From Callorhinus ursinus (lineage: Eukaryota; Chordata; Mammalia; Carnivora; Otariidae): 64,000 nt of DNA. Below the pieces are notes generated by a model that saw nothing but the letters and a program-made list of their open reading frames with translations, was not told the DNA's origin and searched no databases. Shown here piece after piece: positions 23,919 to 35,780 of this stretch. The stretch lies in assembly GCF_003265705.1 (NCBI RefSeq), contig NW_020312867.1, forward strand, positions 10,701,228 to 10,765,227, written 5' to 3'. A program made the position numbers and the translations under genes. Every line of letters begins with the position of its first letter. Position 1 is the stretch's first letter.

Positions 23919-24139
23919 AATTGCAAGGAAAAGGGGCGCGTGAGTAGCTCAGTCATTAAGTGTCTGCCTTCGGCTCAGGTCATGATCCCAGGGTCCTGGG
24001 ATCAAGCCCTGCATCGGGCTCCCTGATCAGTGGGAAGCCTGCTTCTCCCTCTCCCTCTCCCCCTGCTTGTGTTCCCTCTCTCGCTGTGTCTCTCTCTGTC
24101 AAATAAATAAAATCTTAAAAAAAAAAATTGCGAGGAAAA
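23919..24139 (+). mobile_element. CanSINE with target-site duplication
   Basis: Forward orientation: gagtagctcagtcattaag head, ggctcaggtcatgatcccaggg, C/T-rich body and A-rich tail (23933-24125). Flanks aattgcaaggaaaa and aattgcgaggaaaa (one mismatch) are the duplication. Confidence 0.95.
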
Positions 24140-24239
24140 CGTGCGAGGAGGGGAATCTTACCAATTAAAGAGACCTAGCAGGCAAATCAGCCACACGCAA
24201 CATAGGCACCTTTCTCGGATCCTGATTCAAACAAACTAC

Positions 24240-24745
24240 AAATTTATGAGGCAACTGGCAGGATTTGAACACTAAGTAGACCATATTTGATATTAAACAA
24301 TTATTTTTATGTATTATAATGGATTGTGGTTATTTTTCAGAAAAAGTTCTTGTGTTCTAGAAATGTCTATTGAAGAATTTACAGATGAACTGATATGGCG
24401 TGTGGATGTTCTTCAAAATAATCCTGGAAAACAAAATGAAACAAAATAATCCTCAGCGCTGGGAGAGTGGGTGGGGGTTGGGATGCACCAAGGCTGGCCT
24501 TGGGTTGGCATTGTTGAAGCTGGGTCATGGGAATCAAAGAATGCAATGGTGGGGGGCGGGGAGTAGTGAGCTGCTCATCAATAGGCATAAATAAAGTTTC
24601 ACTCAAGATGAATACATTCTAGAGATCTACTGTGCAACGCTGTGTCTACAGTTAACAACAGTGTATTGTACACTTCAAAACTTGTTAAGAGGGTTGATAT
24701 CATGTTAAGTGTTCTTATCCTAATAAAAGAAAACCAAAGAAAAGG
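24240..24745 (+). mobile_element. L1 3' end in sense orientation plus older repeat text
   Basis: Bases 24600-24745 match the L1 3' terminus (gtctacagttaacaacagtgtattgtacacttc..gttaagtgttcttatc). The preceding 24240-24440 is probably repeat-derived but unassigned. Confidence 0.6.
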
Positions 24746-25169
24746 GGGGGTGCTGTACTTTACCACTCAGACCCTGGGCATGGGGGGATGTGAAGAGGCC
24801 ATGGGGTCCACCACTTCCTCCCTCTACACACACTTACTGAGCACCTACTCTGCGCCAGGTACTGCAAAGGCACAATTAGGAGATGTCATGCCAGTCCTTT
24901 CTTCAGGTTTTCGGGCCAGGGACAGTGATGTCACTGCTGAGGACCTGCCACAAACATCCCCTCCCACTCCCCCTGCGACCGTAGGCCCCTGCGCGACCTC
25001 AGGGAATGCGTGGAGATGAGTCCTTTGGCATTTGGCCAACACTCAGATGCACATGAGGAATCTACCCTCTATAGCTGGCTGCCCACGTGTGCTTTCCAGT
25101 CTGGACACCGACTCCTCAGCATGGCTCAAGCCTCTCTTCTGCCTCCTCCCACCTTCTCTCTTTCTAATT

Positions 25170-25570
25170 AAGGCATCGGATAATGACAGTCAAGTTATAA
25201 AGCACATGCATTTTAAGAGTATAGCTTGATGACTTTACATATGCAACACGCCAATGTAGTCGCTGCCCAGACCAAGATCTAGAACATTCTCAGCCCTTCG
25301 GAAGGTTTCTTTGCTCTCTCTTCCAGTCAACACGTATACCCACTATCCTGACTTTTATCATCAACTAGTTTTGCCTGTTTTTGAACTTTGTACACACAGA
25401 ATCATAGAGTATGTGTGCTTTTAATTTCAGATCTGGCTTACTTTGCCCAGCATAGTGTCCACGAAATTCATCCACATTGCTGTGGGCAATACATTTGTTA
25501 TTTTTCCTAGCTGTATAGTAGTTCAGCCAATGAAAACAGCATCATTTATTTACCCCTTCTCCTGTTGATG
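25170..25570 (-). mobile_element. Ancient L1 3' UTR
   Basis: Reverse-complement L1 phrases run in order: gtagtcgctgcccagaccaaga, acagaatcatagagtatgtg, gcccagcatagtgtcc and ctgtatagtagttc. Confidence 0.75.
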
Positions 25571-26149
25571 GCATCCTGTCTCATCTTGTGACTCCTCTTC
25601 TCATGCACTCTCCAATTCATGTCTCCCAAGCCACAGGGCCCCCCACAAATACCTCCGCTCTTCTAGGTCTGCGTATGTATAGTTTCCTCTGTCCTCACAC
25701 TGTGTGATACGTGTAACAATACTAGCAATTACAATGTACTGTGATCAAAGCATGTGCAGAGTATTTGGGGAGCATGAAGGAGTACCTAACTGAATCCAGG
25801 GGGGACAGGTGGGGCAGCGATATCACAGGGCCAAGCCTGACAGTCCGGGAGGGAGGCCCAGGCATGGCTCACAGACAGTGGGAGGAGGGGGTCTGGGACG
25901 GTGGCTGGACTGTCCTGGGACTTCTCATAGTTGAGCCTCCAGAAAGCTTGTGTACCTTGACACGTATTTGGGAGGGCACTGTAGGCTCTGAGCCTCTGAG
26001 GCTGCTTTGGATGACCGAACACATTCAGAGGTCAACTCAGAGGCCAGAGAGGCTCAGTGACCTGCCCGACAAAAGGGAGCCTGGAGTGTGCAGCACAGGG
26101 GCCTGTCTGTGGTGGCTGGGAATAATAGGGGGTGGGGCTGCCGCACGCT

Positions 26150-26152
<3 letters not shown>

Positions 26153-26194
<42 letters not shown>
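26153..26194. repeat. (GT)21 microsatellite
   Basis: A perfect 42-bp GT run inside the ADRA1D intron. Likely polymorphic. Confidence 0.98.
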
Positions 26195-26196
<2 letters not shown>

Positions 26197-27949
26197 GTCC
26201 CAAGGGACAGGTCCACCTCTGGGGATGGCTAAAGGGGCCCCTGCCAGGCAGACCAAAGCCAGATGCCGTGAAACGCCGCTACCATGAGAACAGCAAGGGA
26301 ATGTCTGGGGGTGCCTGGGAGAGGAAGGGAGCTCTTGTGTGGATGGGTGCTTGCTGAGACAAGGTCTCCCCAGTGCCTCTGTTCCCCTCTTGCTCACAGG
26401 GATTTCTATCCCCAAAGGCAGGCCCAGACCTCTGGGGATGGGAGGCCTCCTGCACTAAGTGCCCTGGGGTGGAGGCTTTTATCAGGGGCACTTCCCGCCC
26501 ACCCCACCCCTACCCTGCCCCCCACCCCCGAAAAGTCTGCAGGCGCAAACTGCTCTCCACATGCATTCTGTAAGTTTGGGTTCCTTTAGACGTCAGGAGG
26601 GACCTTTACACAATGTCCTGTGATTTTCTAAGGCACCCAGTGCCACGCCAGCTTGCGGAGGTGAGAGCAGGGGGCGCCTATCTGTCAAGGGCAGGGCTGC
26701 CCCAAGAGACCCTCCTCCAAAGGCCCCAAGGATTGGTGACCCTATATTCTGTCCTTCAGCCTGGAACAACTTTGAGAGCGGAAGGGCAGCGTTGCTAGTA
26801 ATCACGCCGGTCGGCGGGCATAACCGGGGCTGTCCTGGCCAAACCAGGCTGCATGGGCACTCTGTGGAGTGGACGGCACGGCATCAGCAGGGAAGGCGCA
26901 AGCAGGTGGGGATCCCCTCATGAGGGCCAGTGACGTGTCTTGTGTCCATACACAGCTCCTTGGGTGCCCCGGAAGGAGCCAGTACCTCCCTTCCTGGCCT
27001 TGCTGACTGGCATCTTGGGGTCAGACAGGTGACAGACAGACTGTGGCTGTGGCTTGTGCTTCTACTGTTTTGAGTGCGGACGAGTGGGTGAGGGGCACCC
27101 TGGGTCTGTTCGGCAATCCCTGGGTTGTGGCCCTACTAGGTGCCTTCATTTCCCCAGGCTATGGTCCTGGCTGGCACACAGTGCTCTTGCTCAATCCCTC
27201 CACCTCTGGTGCTCATCACACCTGGCCTGGGGACCAAGGCCTGGGAGGAGGGAGACACCACTGCCCCTGGCGGCCCCCTTCTCTGCCTCCTTCTGGCTCC
27301 TTCAAAGTGGGTGCTCCCCGAAGCTCTAACCCCAGCCCCGCTCTTCTCTTTGTCCCTCCACCCTCTTTCTGGGAGGCTGTACTCCACGCTCCTTCTTGGT
27401 CCCCTTTACCTAAGTCCCCAACATCCCCCCGCCGCCGACCATATATTGGCACTTCCATACCAAGATATGCCAGCCCCTTGGATTCCACATTCCTCCCCAA
27501 AGTTGCTGCTCAGAATTGTCCCTGGTCCTTCAAAGGAACCTCCCTTCTCCCAGGCCTGGGCCCAGTGCTGGGTGGTGTCAGGACCTCCTGGCCCATTCTC
27601 CCTTCTGCACAGCCCTTAAGCCACTCCTGCCCGCACTGAAGGCCGCGCCCTCCAAGCCGCACCATGGCAGAGGCAGATCGGAATATTCTGTTTCCCTGCT
27701 TGGCCTCCGTCCTGCTTGCTCACTATTGCCAGATTCCACTCAACTCGGCTCCACCAGCAGCCCTGGGCTCTGCTCTGGGGCTCAGGAGGCTGGGCACAGC
27801 CCAGACTGGTAGGAAGGAAGGAGACAAGGACACGCCGGGGGCCCCACGCCAAGTGTGAGGAGCAGCAGAGATGGAGGGATTGAAAAAGAGCCAAAGGCCA
27901 TGGAAATTTAGGGATGACTTCCTGGAAGAGGAGCACGCGCTCTAAACCT

Positions 27950-28520
27950 CAACAAAACAAAAACAAAAACCGAAAACAGTAGCCCTTTGCAGTGTTGACT
28001 GTAACAGTGAAAAATATGAAAAATCAAATGTTCAGCACAAGACTGCATCAACACGCAGTGGAATACTCTCAAATGGAATGCCCTACTGCTGCTACGATGA
28101 ACTAGCACGGGTGGGTCTCAGCGACGTACCAGTGCGTGGAAAAGACAAACTGAAGAATGATGTGCACGGCATCATGCCATTTATATAAATCCTAAAGGCA
28201 CACAAGACAATACTATACATTACTATGGATACAGATGTTTGTGGTAAGCGTATAAACATATGGATGGGAGTGACAGGCTCCAGATTTAGCTCTGGGGAGG
28301 GAGGGAGAAAAGGAGGGAGGGACAGCAGGAGGAAACTTACTTTTGGCTGTGTTCTATTTCTTTGAAGAGAGAAACAGAGAAAGGGATCTGAGGTGAATAT
28401 GGCAAAATGTTAACATCTGTTCGGTATGGGTGATTATTGGTCCAGGACACTCAGTGTACATTCTCTCCTTATCTGTGCATCATTCTGTAACTTGAAATTT
28501 TAAAAGAAGTTAAAAGAACA
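27950..28520 (+). mobile_element. Ancient L1 3' UTR, sense orientation
   Basis: The text acaagactgcatcaacacgcagtgg, ggcatcatgccatttat and ggtgattattgg follows sense L1 3' sequence, strongly diverged. Confidence 0.65.
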
Positions 28521-28829
28521 TAATGGGAGGTGGCATTCTGTACACAGCTTGATCATTCCCTATGGGGGGGTTGGGCAGTGTGAAGCGAGGGGCGGGGGGG
28601 AATGAGGGCACCCGGGACGGGGTACGGCTGGGCAGGGACAGGGCAGGGGTTGGTTGGTGGGAGAAAGGAGCCTGGGTGGGGAGCTTGGCGGGGAAGATAC
28701 TAAATCTGGGGCAAGTCTCTAAAGGGGGGGCCACACTGACTTTCTCCTGCCTGCCTACTTGCCCCCACCAAGTATGGTGCTTAGTGTCCATGCCTCCCTG
28801 TACCCCCACAATACCTCTGGCTGGCTGAT

Positions 28830-29108
28830 TTTCAAGTCAGTGATTTATTCAGTGAGCAGCTACAACAAAAGCGAAAGCTCACAGGGCGCTCATGACAAGC
28901 AATGGTTAGATTTACACCTAAGAGCTCACTGAACTCTCATGACGGCCCCACAGACGGGCACTGCTACCATCACCACCACTCCGATTTTCTAGATGAGGAC
29001 ACAGAGGCACAGAGCCATTCAGGAACTTGCCTGAAGTTCCAGAGCCCATCAGGGACGGAGCTGGGATGTGACCCCAGCCAGAGCCTGCGGTCCTTGTTGC
29101 TGTGCCAC
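28830..29108 (+). mobile_element. MIR SINE
   Basis: Sense MIR core is visible: gactctc, gatgaggacacagaggcacagag, gaacttgcctgaagttcc and ggagctgggatgtgacccc. Confidence 0.85.
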
Positions 29109-29109
29109 G

Positions 29110-29830
29110 TTATTTCTCACATGCCGGGCACTGCACTGGGCACTGTGCATTTGGTAACGACACGGCCCTGCCCTTGAAGCGCGTCAGGCCGGTGCGGGGA
29201 AGTCAGACACCAACCAAGCAGCATGCAGATGTCATTACCGCTAAGGAGACAGGAAATGAAGAGAACCTTGTGCCCCAAGGGAGAGAATACAGAGAAGGAC
29301 ACACTGAGGCTGAGGCACCTGGGAAGACCTCTCTGAAGAGGGGACATTTAAACGGAGACCTAAAGTTAGCCAGGAGGGGGTGGGGAGGGCAGGCGAGAGA
29401 GAGGGAAGAGCAAGTGCAAGGGCAGGAGCTCGGCTGGGGCAAGGAACTGGAAGAGGGTCAGAGGAGCCAAAGGATGCAGTGAGCAAGGGGCAGGGCAGCC
29501 AAGCCGCGAGGCCATCACTCAGGGCCCTCCTTCCAGGACGGGGACCACATGTCCGGGTTTGCCCCCTCTGCCCCCACTGTCCCGCTTTGTGCCTGTTATC
29601 CCAGCATAAATATTCATAATGTCTCATTTCGGCTTGGACAATAATAAATTTGAAGGTCACCCTCTACAGGCCACGGCGGAGAGTCTGGATTTTGTTCCCA
29701 GGGCAGCTGGAAAGCATGGAGGGGTTTTAGCAGAGAGTGACACTCTAATTTCTAATATATAAAGTTCACCGTGGCCACTATGTGGCAACGGCCTGCAGGG
29801 GAGCTGGAGGGAAGCCGTTGTCCCCTTCCT
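29110..29830 (-). mobile_element. L2 fragments
   Basis: The reverse L2 order is seen: gccgggcactgcactgggcactg, gacctctctgaagaggggacatttaaacggagacc, then gtctggattttgttc..agcatggaggggttttagcag..gtgacac. A purine-rich insertion and unique text lie between the parts. Confidence 0.75.
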
Positions 29831-30383
29831 GACCCCGCGGCAGAGTGTGGCAGGAGTGAGGCCTGGGAAAGGCAGGGGAGGCCTGGCTTGGGCCGGCTGA
29901 GGTTGCAGCCATGGGCAAAATGACTCAGGGCAAATGCGTCCCCAGAGATGATGCTCCCCTTCTCCTCCCTGTGCTGACCCGGCCCCAGGGCTTCCAGGAG
30001 GGGCCTTCAAGGGGTTGGACTAAGCCCCTGAGAACAGGACTGCAGGGAGGCTGCTGAAAGAAACAGGAAAGTTCTCAAAAGAACTAAAGGACTCAGTCAA
30101 TGTCAGAAATAATGATGAACGATATTAACTTTCCCTTTGATAATTTGTTCCTATCCCCATCCTCATCCCACACAGCTCCCCCCCGCACCTCCGAGAGGAG
30201 ATTTCAGAAGCCAGAGCCCAGCACATTCACAGATACCAGGTGAGGAGGATCTCCTAGCCATCTGAAACTGAACGAGTTCCTGGAGAAAGCAGGTGGCTTC
30301 TAGTCCTTGCTCCTGTACATGCTGCACCTGCATGAATGGAGGCCCACCCACTGTGCACTCACCTCTGGGAGCTGAAATTTATA

Positions 30384-30385
<2 letters not shown>

Positions 30386-30426
<41 letters not shown>
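30386..30426. repeat. (GT)20 microsatellite near the ADRA1D donor
   Basis: A 41-bp GT run about 385 bp from the exon 1 splice donor, on the intron side. Confidence 0.97.
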
Positions 30427-30427
<1 letters not shown>

Positions 30428-30809
30428 GGGGTGGGGTATTTAGAGGAACATATACACTGCTGACCACATACTATGGGGCAGACGCCTGCCCAGATGCCAC
30501 AGATCTCCTATTAAACTTAGGGGTTCGCGAGTGTTAAAACAAGCCCGGGACTTGTTATGGCCATTCAGAGGGGATAAGAACAGAAGTCAGAAGCCTGCAA
30601 AATGAATCCTGCAAGCACGAGGGGCCTCTCATTTGTCGACCACAAAGTGCACCTGCCTAAGAGACCAGGGAGGTTACTAAGTCAACCTTCTGTGCCCAGA
30701 TGGAGAGTCACCTTCTGCCTGGGAAGGCCATCCAAGTCTGGGTGCCGGGAAGGCACAGCCACAGACTCAAGGAGGAAAGGAAGGGGCTGGTGGGAGACGG
30801 GTCACTCAC

Positions 30810-31917
30810 CAAGCGGCAGGACGAAGAAGAAGGGGAACCAGCAGAGCACGAAGACGCCCACGACGATGGCCAGCGTCTTGGCCGCCTTCTTCTCGCGGGA
30901 GAACTTGAGCAGGCGCAGGGACAGGGAGCTGCGGAAGGTGTGGCCCTTGGCACTGCGCACCCCATCGGCGGCGCCTGTGCTGGCTCCGCGACAGTGGATG
31001 CGCAGCACCACCTCCGAGGCCTTGCTGCGCTCCCGCTTGACGCCCGCCTCGAGGCTGCGCGTGGTGCTTCGCGCTACCACGTACACGCGGCAGTACATGA
31101 CCACGATGACGGCCATCGGCAGGTAGAAGGAACACACCGAGGAAAAGACGGCGTAGCCTGCCTCCTCCGTGATGCCGCAGAAGCGCTCGTCAGGGGGCAC
31201 CGGCTCCTTCCAGCCCAGCAGCGGACCCACGGACACCACGAGGGCTACGGCCCAGAGCAGTGCCAGGATGGCTGCCGCCTTGCGCTCGGTCATGATGGCG
31301 GGGTATTTGAGCGAGTGGCGCACGCCCACGTAGCGGTCCACCGAGATGGTGCAGAGGCTGAGGATGGAGGCCGTGCAGCACAGCACGTCCACAGCGGCCC
31401 ACACGTCGCAGAAGGCCCGGCCGAAGGCCCAGAAGCCCAGAACCTCCATGGTGGCCGAAAAGGGCAGCACCGTGGCGCTCAGCAGCAGGTCGGCCACGGC
31501 CAGGTTCACAATAAAATAGTTGGTGACCGTCTGCAAGTGGCGGTTGCAGGCCACGGAGAGGATCACCAGCAGGTTGCCCGCCACCGCTGTGAGGATGAAG
31601 GCGGCCAGGAAGACGCCCACGCCCACGCCCTGCGCGCTCACCACCAGCCCCCCGACGGCCGCCGTGCCGTTCACCTCGCCGCCCGCGCCCGCGCCCCCCG
31701 GCTCCCCGGCGGAGCTCCGGTTGTCCTCGCCGCCGCCCGCGCCCACCACGCCGCCGCCGCCGCCGCCCGCGGCTCCCGGCACGCCGCCCACTGCCGGGCC
31801 CTCCGAGGCGGCCGCGCCGCCCGCTCCGCCCCCGCCGCCGCCCGCGCTAGAGCCCCCCGCGCTGCTGTCAGGGCGGGGTCCCTCGAAACTGACGCTCAGG
31901 AGGTCGCGGAAAGTCAT
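30810..31917 (-). CDS. ADRA1D: ADRA1D exon 1: alpha-1D adrenergic receptor, residues 1-370 (N-terminus to TM6)
   Basis: This is the first coding exon of a class A GPCR that binds adrenaline and noradrenaline and signals through Gq/11 to phospholipase C, mainly in vascular smooth muscle (family knowledge). The N-terminal 90 residues are Gly/Ala-rich with N-glycosylation sequons at N66 and N83. TM1 starts near residue 96. Visible landmarks are the TM3 amine-binding Asp177, the disulfide pair Cys170/Cys247, the DRY motif at 194-196, TM5 with SSVCS near 259-263, a basic third intracellular loop (about 283-345) and the TM6 CWFP motif at 359-362. The MTFRDLLSV start is the characteristic alpha-1D N-terminus. 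The exon ends at a strong donor (G|gtgagt on the minus strand), leaving one base of the Gly370 codon. No frameshift or stop is present. The paralogues ADRA1A and ADRA1B are excluded by the long Gly-rich N-terminus and by the exon 2 tail. Confidence 0.98.
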
Positions 31918-32800
31918 CTCAACGCGCGGCCGTCGGGGGCCGGGCCCGGGCGCAGGACGGGCGACTGGCCAGGAGAGGGGCCCCGGGCATAGCCGCCGGG
32001 CTCCGGCTGCAGCGCGGCGCGCGGGTCCCGTCGGGGTCCTGCCGGAGTTCCTGTAGCGCGGGGCGCGGTGGTCCGCGAGAGGAGCGGGGCCGGCGGGGCG
32101 GCGGCCGGGGCTCCCGAGGCTGGCGGCGGAGTCGGGCCGGAGACCCGGGGCCGGCGACGCGCGCCGCTCTCTGAGTGTGCCCAGGCGAGCGGGCAGAGCG
32201 GCGGCTCAGCGGCCGGGCAGTGCAGGCAAAGCCACTGCGGCGCTCTCGACCGGGCGCGGGGGGCGGGACGGAGGAGGGGCAGCGCCGGGGAGGAGGAGGG
32301 GGCGGCCGGCGCCGAGGGAGGGGGCGCCCCACGCGCCCGGAGAAGGGGCAGCGCGAGCCGGGCGAGCGGCAATTCCGGGGTTCGGAGGGGTCGCGGCGCT
32401 GGCGCTCGCTCCGACCCCGCGGCAGCCACCCCTGCCCGACCGCGGGTGCCCACGACCGCCCTCTCTTCTCGCCGTCAGCTCCTCGCCCTTTCCCGCGCCG
32501 CTCCCGGGCCTCTTCCCCTTTGCCCCTCCGCCGCGTCCCCCTTCCTCCCGCCCTTTTCCCCAGCCTCTCGGTCACTCGTTGGTGCCCTTGGGCGCGCGGA
32601 GCGGAGACGGCGCGATTCCCGGGTCCCGGGGCTCCCGGGCTCCCGGCTCCGGCCGCCAGAGAGCAGCAAGCACCTGGGATCTGCGGACTGCGGACCGGAG
32701 CGCGCAATACGGCGGCCGTCGCCTCCTGGGACTGCCTGGAGGGATCTGCCGCACCTCCTCACTCCTCTCCCGCCACTGGGCAGGCGAGGGTCTCAAACAC
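31918..32800 (-). promoter_or_regulatory. ADRA1D: CpG-island promoter and 5' UTR region of ADRA1D
   Basis: This stretch directly upstream of the start codon is extremely GC-rich with dense CpG dinucleotides, continuous with exon 1, so the island spans roughly 30800-32800. A GC box (gggggcggga on the plus strand, 32259-32268) and several ggggcgg-like motifs suit Sp1-type activation. I found no convincing TATA box. The transcription start cannot be placed by eye. The start codon has G at -3. CpG methylation is a plausible control but is not shown by sequence. Confidence 0.8.
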
Positions 32801-33084
32801 CTCTGTCCAGTGCGGTGCAGTGGGGAGAGCCCCGGGAGGGATCAGATGCCAGCGCTGGTCTGTGATGGAAAAGGAACAAGAGACTACTTGGTTATGGCTC
32901 TCGGACCCTGCCCACCACCCATGGGTTTGCGTATACCAACTTCTGCATTGTTGCTCGCCTCCATGTCAGATGTCGGAATAAACCTTCCTTGTTACACTGA
33001 ATACGTGGCCTTCTGGGGAGGGAGAGTTTAAGTGCTGGAGGGTGGGAAAGGGCACTTGGCCCGATGGTTAAAGAGTGGGGGGTT

Positions 33085-33225
33085 GGCAGACTGGCCGGCT
33101 CCACATCTGGCTGTGTACCATATGAGCTCTTTGACTTCTTTGTGTCTCAGTTCTTCGTCTGTAAAAGGAGGGTAAGAGTAGTGTCTATTTAATGATGTGA
33201 ACATTAAATTAGTTAGTATGTTGTT
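33085..33225 (-). mobile_element. MIR fragment upstream of ADRA1D
   Basis: The phrase tctttgacttctttgtgtctcag..cttcgtctgtaaaaggagggtaagagtag is the reverse MIR core. Confidence 0.75.
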
Positions 33226-33504
33226 ACCTCCCGGGAGCAGGGCCTGGGTTTGTTGGCTGCGTGGGACTTGGCAGGGCAGGATTGGGACAGGGAGGACAGA
33301 GGGCAGGCTGTGTGTGGAGGTGCTTTGAACTGGGACACAGGTGGAGGGTTGGATTTGAGGAGCCTCTTGCTAACTAGCAGGACTGGGTAGGGAGAGACAG
33401 AAAGACATAACATTACTAACGAGGGCGTCATGCTGGACAGGTTAGGTGGCAGGGGAAGGGAATTGCAGGGAAGATAATAGTACCCTATACGTGCAAGATG
33501 AGGA

Positions 33505-33570
33505 AGGATAGGGCTGTGGGGGGTGGGGGTGGGGGGCTGTGGGGGTGGGCGGGCTGGGGGGGGAGAGGTG
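33505..33570 (+). promoter_or_regulatory. G-quadruplex-prone G-run cluster
   Basis: Eight or more G runs of three to eight bases are separated by loops of one to a few bases, about 1.6 kb upstream of the ADRA1D start codon. This exceeds the usual four-run quadruplex motif. A regulatory role is inference. Confidence 0.5.
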
Positions 33571-34256
33571 AGGGTCCATTTGGAGAGGTGTCTAGGAAGA
33601 GGTGGAGAACTCAGGGCCTTGGTGCCCACTGGCTGTGGATGTCTGAGGGCAGGATGTTGGAGAGACTTAGATGAGAAGGTGCTTTGGAGAAAAAGCAGAA
33701 AATGGTGCAAATGTTGAGAGACGGGTGCCCCCCCCCCCCGCCCCGGAAGCTAAAGCTCTTAGAGTCCTAGCTTAGAAACAGTTCTTCCAAGGCCCTCAGT
33801 TTCCTGATTATGTCTTCCATCTTTTACTTGGGTCTTTGAAAATTTACTATAGAAGAGTAGGCATGAAGGTCAGGGGGGCCATGGTGACCCTGCTGGTCTT
33901 TAGGTTCTTTGTGATCCGGTGGCGAGGCCTGATTTAAGATGGATCCGTAGCACCTGTGTTTCTCTCCGCTCCTTTATGAGACCACTTTAGAGTGAGCATA
34001 ACAAAAAAGGAGAAGTTCATCCCACAAGAGAGAGGTTAACCCCTAGGCTGATAAACCTGGACTTCAACTCCTGTGAGAGGTCATGAGCGGTTTGAGGAGA
34101 TCTGGACCTCCGCCCCCCTTGTGAAGATGGTGCAGGTGGTTGTCACTTGCCGAGTCAGAACGCTGAATGGGACGGAATGCTGATGGAGAAGGCATTCCTG
34201 ATGGGTATCCTGTTGTTGGGGACCAGCGGCCCCCAGTTCCCTCCCACCCCACCAAC
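33571..34256. other. Unique upstream sequence
   Basis: No gene or known repeat recognised. It includes a C10 run near 33730. Confidence 0.5.
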
Positions 34257-34420
34257 CTTTATTTGTTCATTCAACACAAATTAAACACCAGCTATACGCT
34301 GGCAACTGTTCTGGGCACTGGGGATAGGATGTTGAATAAAGCAAAGTCCCTCCTGGGGCTCACGTTCAAATGGCAGAAAGGGTCGCTAAGCGTTAGGAGG
34401 AGAGCTGTCCCATTGCTATG
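34257..34420 (-). mobile_element. L2 3' end
   Basis: The text ttcattcaacacaaattaaacaccagctatacgctggcaactgttctgggcactgggg is the reversed L2 terminus. The following 34421-35335 is unique. Confidence 0.85.
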
Positions 34421-35342
34421 GACCGAAGTTTTCTCTGGCTTTGATGTCTGAGTCCTGGAGACTCTCTTCAATTAAGGCTTCAAAGAAAATCCAAATCCAG
34501 AGGAACTCTTTCCCGTTACTGCCCCACCTCTGAATAGCAATGGAATCTGAAAGAGTACAAAATCATGCATGTCATTGGAAGACACGGTTAAAGCTGCCAC
34601 TTGCCAGATCAGTCCCCTATGAAGAACATGGACATCCATTCTATTCTTCAGCTGCAAATAGGTCTCTTGTCCTAGCCTGATCTTTAAGCTTACTATGGCT
34701 TGACCCTACCCCTGGCTACCACCAGACCCATAATCCCGACTGACCCACAACGTCAGCCTTCCTGATGCCCCTAATTGTGTCATTCAGTCCAGTTACATCC
34801 TGTGGTCAGGGCTCGGGGCTACCTTCTCTCATCCTCAAGACAGCAGAGTTTGGTGCTTAGGACTGGCACCTTTCGGTGGTCCTGGGTCAGGGAGTATGCG
34901 GGGAAAGGATGTTGTTTGTAGGAAGGAGATACTTGCAATTTATCCTCCTAGCCCCGACCCTCTGTCAATTGAAGCTGCAGGAGACTTGAGGCCAGTTATG
35001 ATTTGATTATTTATGCTAATTTTTGCTTAAAATTAATGGAATTGGAGGTTAGTGATTATATCTCCCCATCACTGTGGAGATGGAAGAGGTTGGGGTTGGG
35101 AGCCAATAGAATGATATCCTACTCAGAGCCTGGCAAGCAGCCCACTGCTCTGTGGACCCTTGGAGTGGCTGTTTGCTTTGCAGCTGTGTTTGCTTCTGCT
35201 CCTAAGAGATATTCTTTTGTTTCTTTTTATGTTTTTTTAGGAGAGGAAATAAGCTGGGAAGCAGGATATTGGACAGAGTTGGAAGACACACTAGGGTGGA
35301 AAACTCCCCAAGTGGGGCAGAGATTGGTTGCGGTAGGTTAAG

Positions 35343-35780
35343 AGCTGTACTAAACAACCCCCAAATGTCAGTGGCTTAGCGCAATGAAACTTTAATTCTC
35401 ATTTACTCAACATCCAGTGTGAATGTACCTGGTTGGCAGCTCTCACGGACAGATCTCCAAGAGGCAAGTCAGGGATCCAGGCTCCTTGCAATGAGTGGCT
35501 CCACTTTTTCCCAGAGCCTGGGAATTCTCCAGGATCCTGGAGACCTCTTCTAAATTGTCAACATCCAGCTGCCCAAAGAACAGAGGGGTGAGCGTGGAGG
35601 ATTATGTGGACATTTTAGGAGCCATACCCGATACCTCTGTCTGAGCCCGTGCTCCCGCTTAGATGCAAGGGGGAGATGTGATTCAGCCAAGTGCCCAGGA
35701 AAAGAGAACGGATTTGATGACCAGCCAGCCTGTCTGTGTTGCAGGACAGCAAGAGTCCCAGGAAGACTTGATTTGGGCAT
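35343..35780. repeat. Unassigned ancient repeat, second copy of the 5066 family
   Basis: The opening taaacaacccccaaatgtcagtggctta corresponds to the start of the 5066 copy, and the end ttcagccaagtgcccagg fits its distal part. Strongly diverged. Confidence 0.45.

Larger units (their letters stand above)
15657..30809 (-). other. ADRA1D: Single large intron of ADRA1D (15,153 bp)
   Basis: The intron begins gtgagt and ends cag on the minus strand and splits a codon after its first base. The position after TM6 is the conserved intron site of the alpha-1 adrenergic receptor genes. The interior is mostly repeats: hAT-type and MIR fragments at 16180-17490, an L2-rich block with SINEs at about 19000-22030, a SINE at 23933, L1 pieces at 24600, 25170 and 27950, MIR plus L2 at 28830-29800, and two GT microsatellites. 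Unique stretches with no recognisable element are about 16480-17037, 17490-18090, 18460-19040, 22040-22900, 23240-23915, 25580-26150, 26200-27940 and 29840-30385. I see no nested gene. Confidence 0.93.

Noticed and set aside
26032..26415. Frames over the GT run with (TH)n or (CV)n
   Set aside because: Microsatellite translation artefact.
27043..27639. Plus-strand 198-codon frame in the ADRA1D intron
   Set aside because: Overlapped by frames of similar length on other frames and strands, with no recognisable domain, as expected from a GC-rich stop-poor stretch.
32068..33031. Three overlapping plus-strand frames of 265-284 codons upstream of ADRA1D
   Set aside because: All three frames are open because the CpG island is stop-poor; composition is Arg/Gly/Pro/Ala-rich. 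No evidence for a divergent protein gene.
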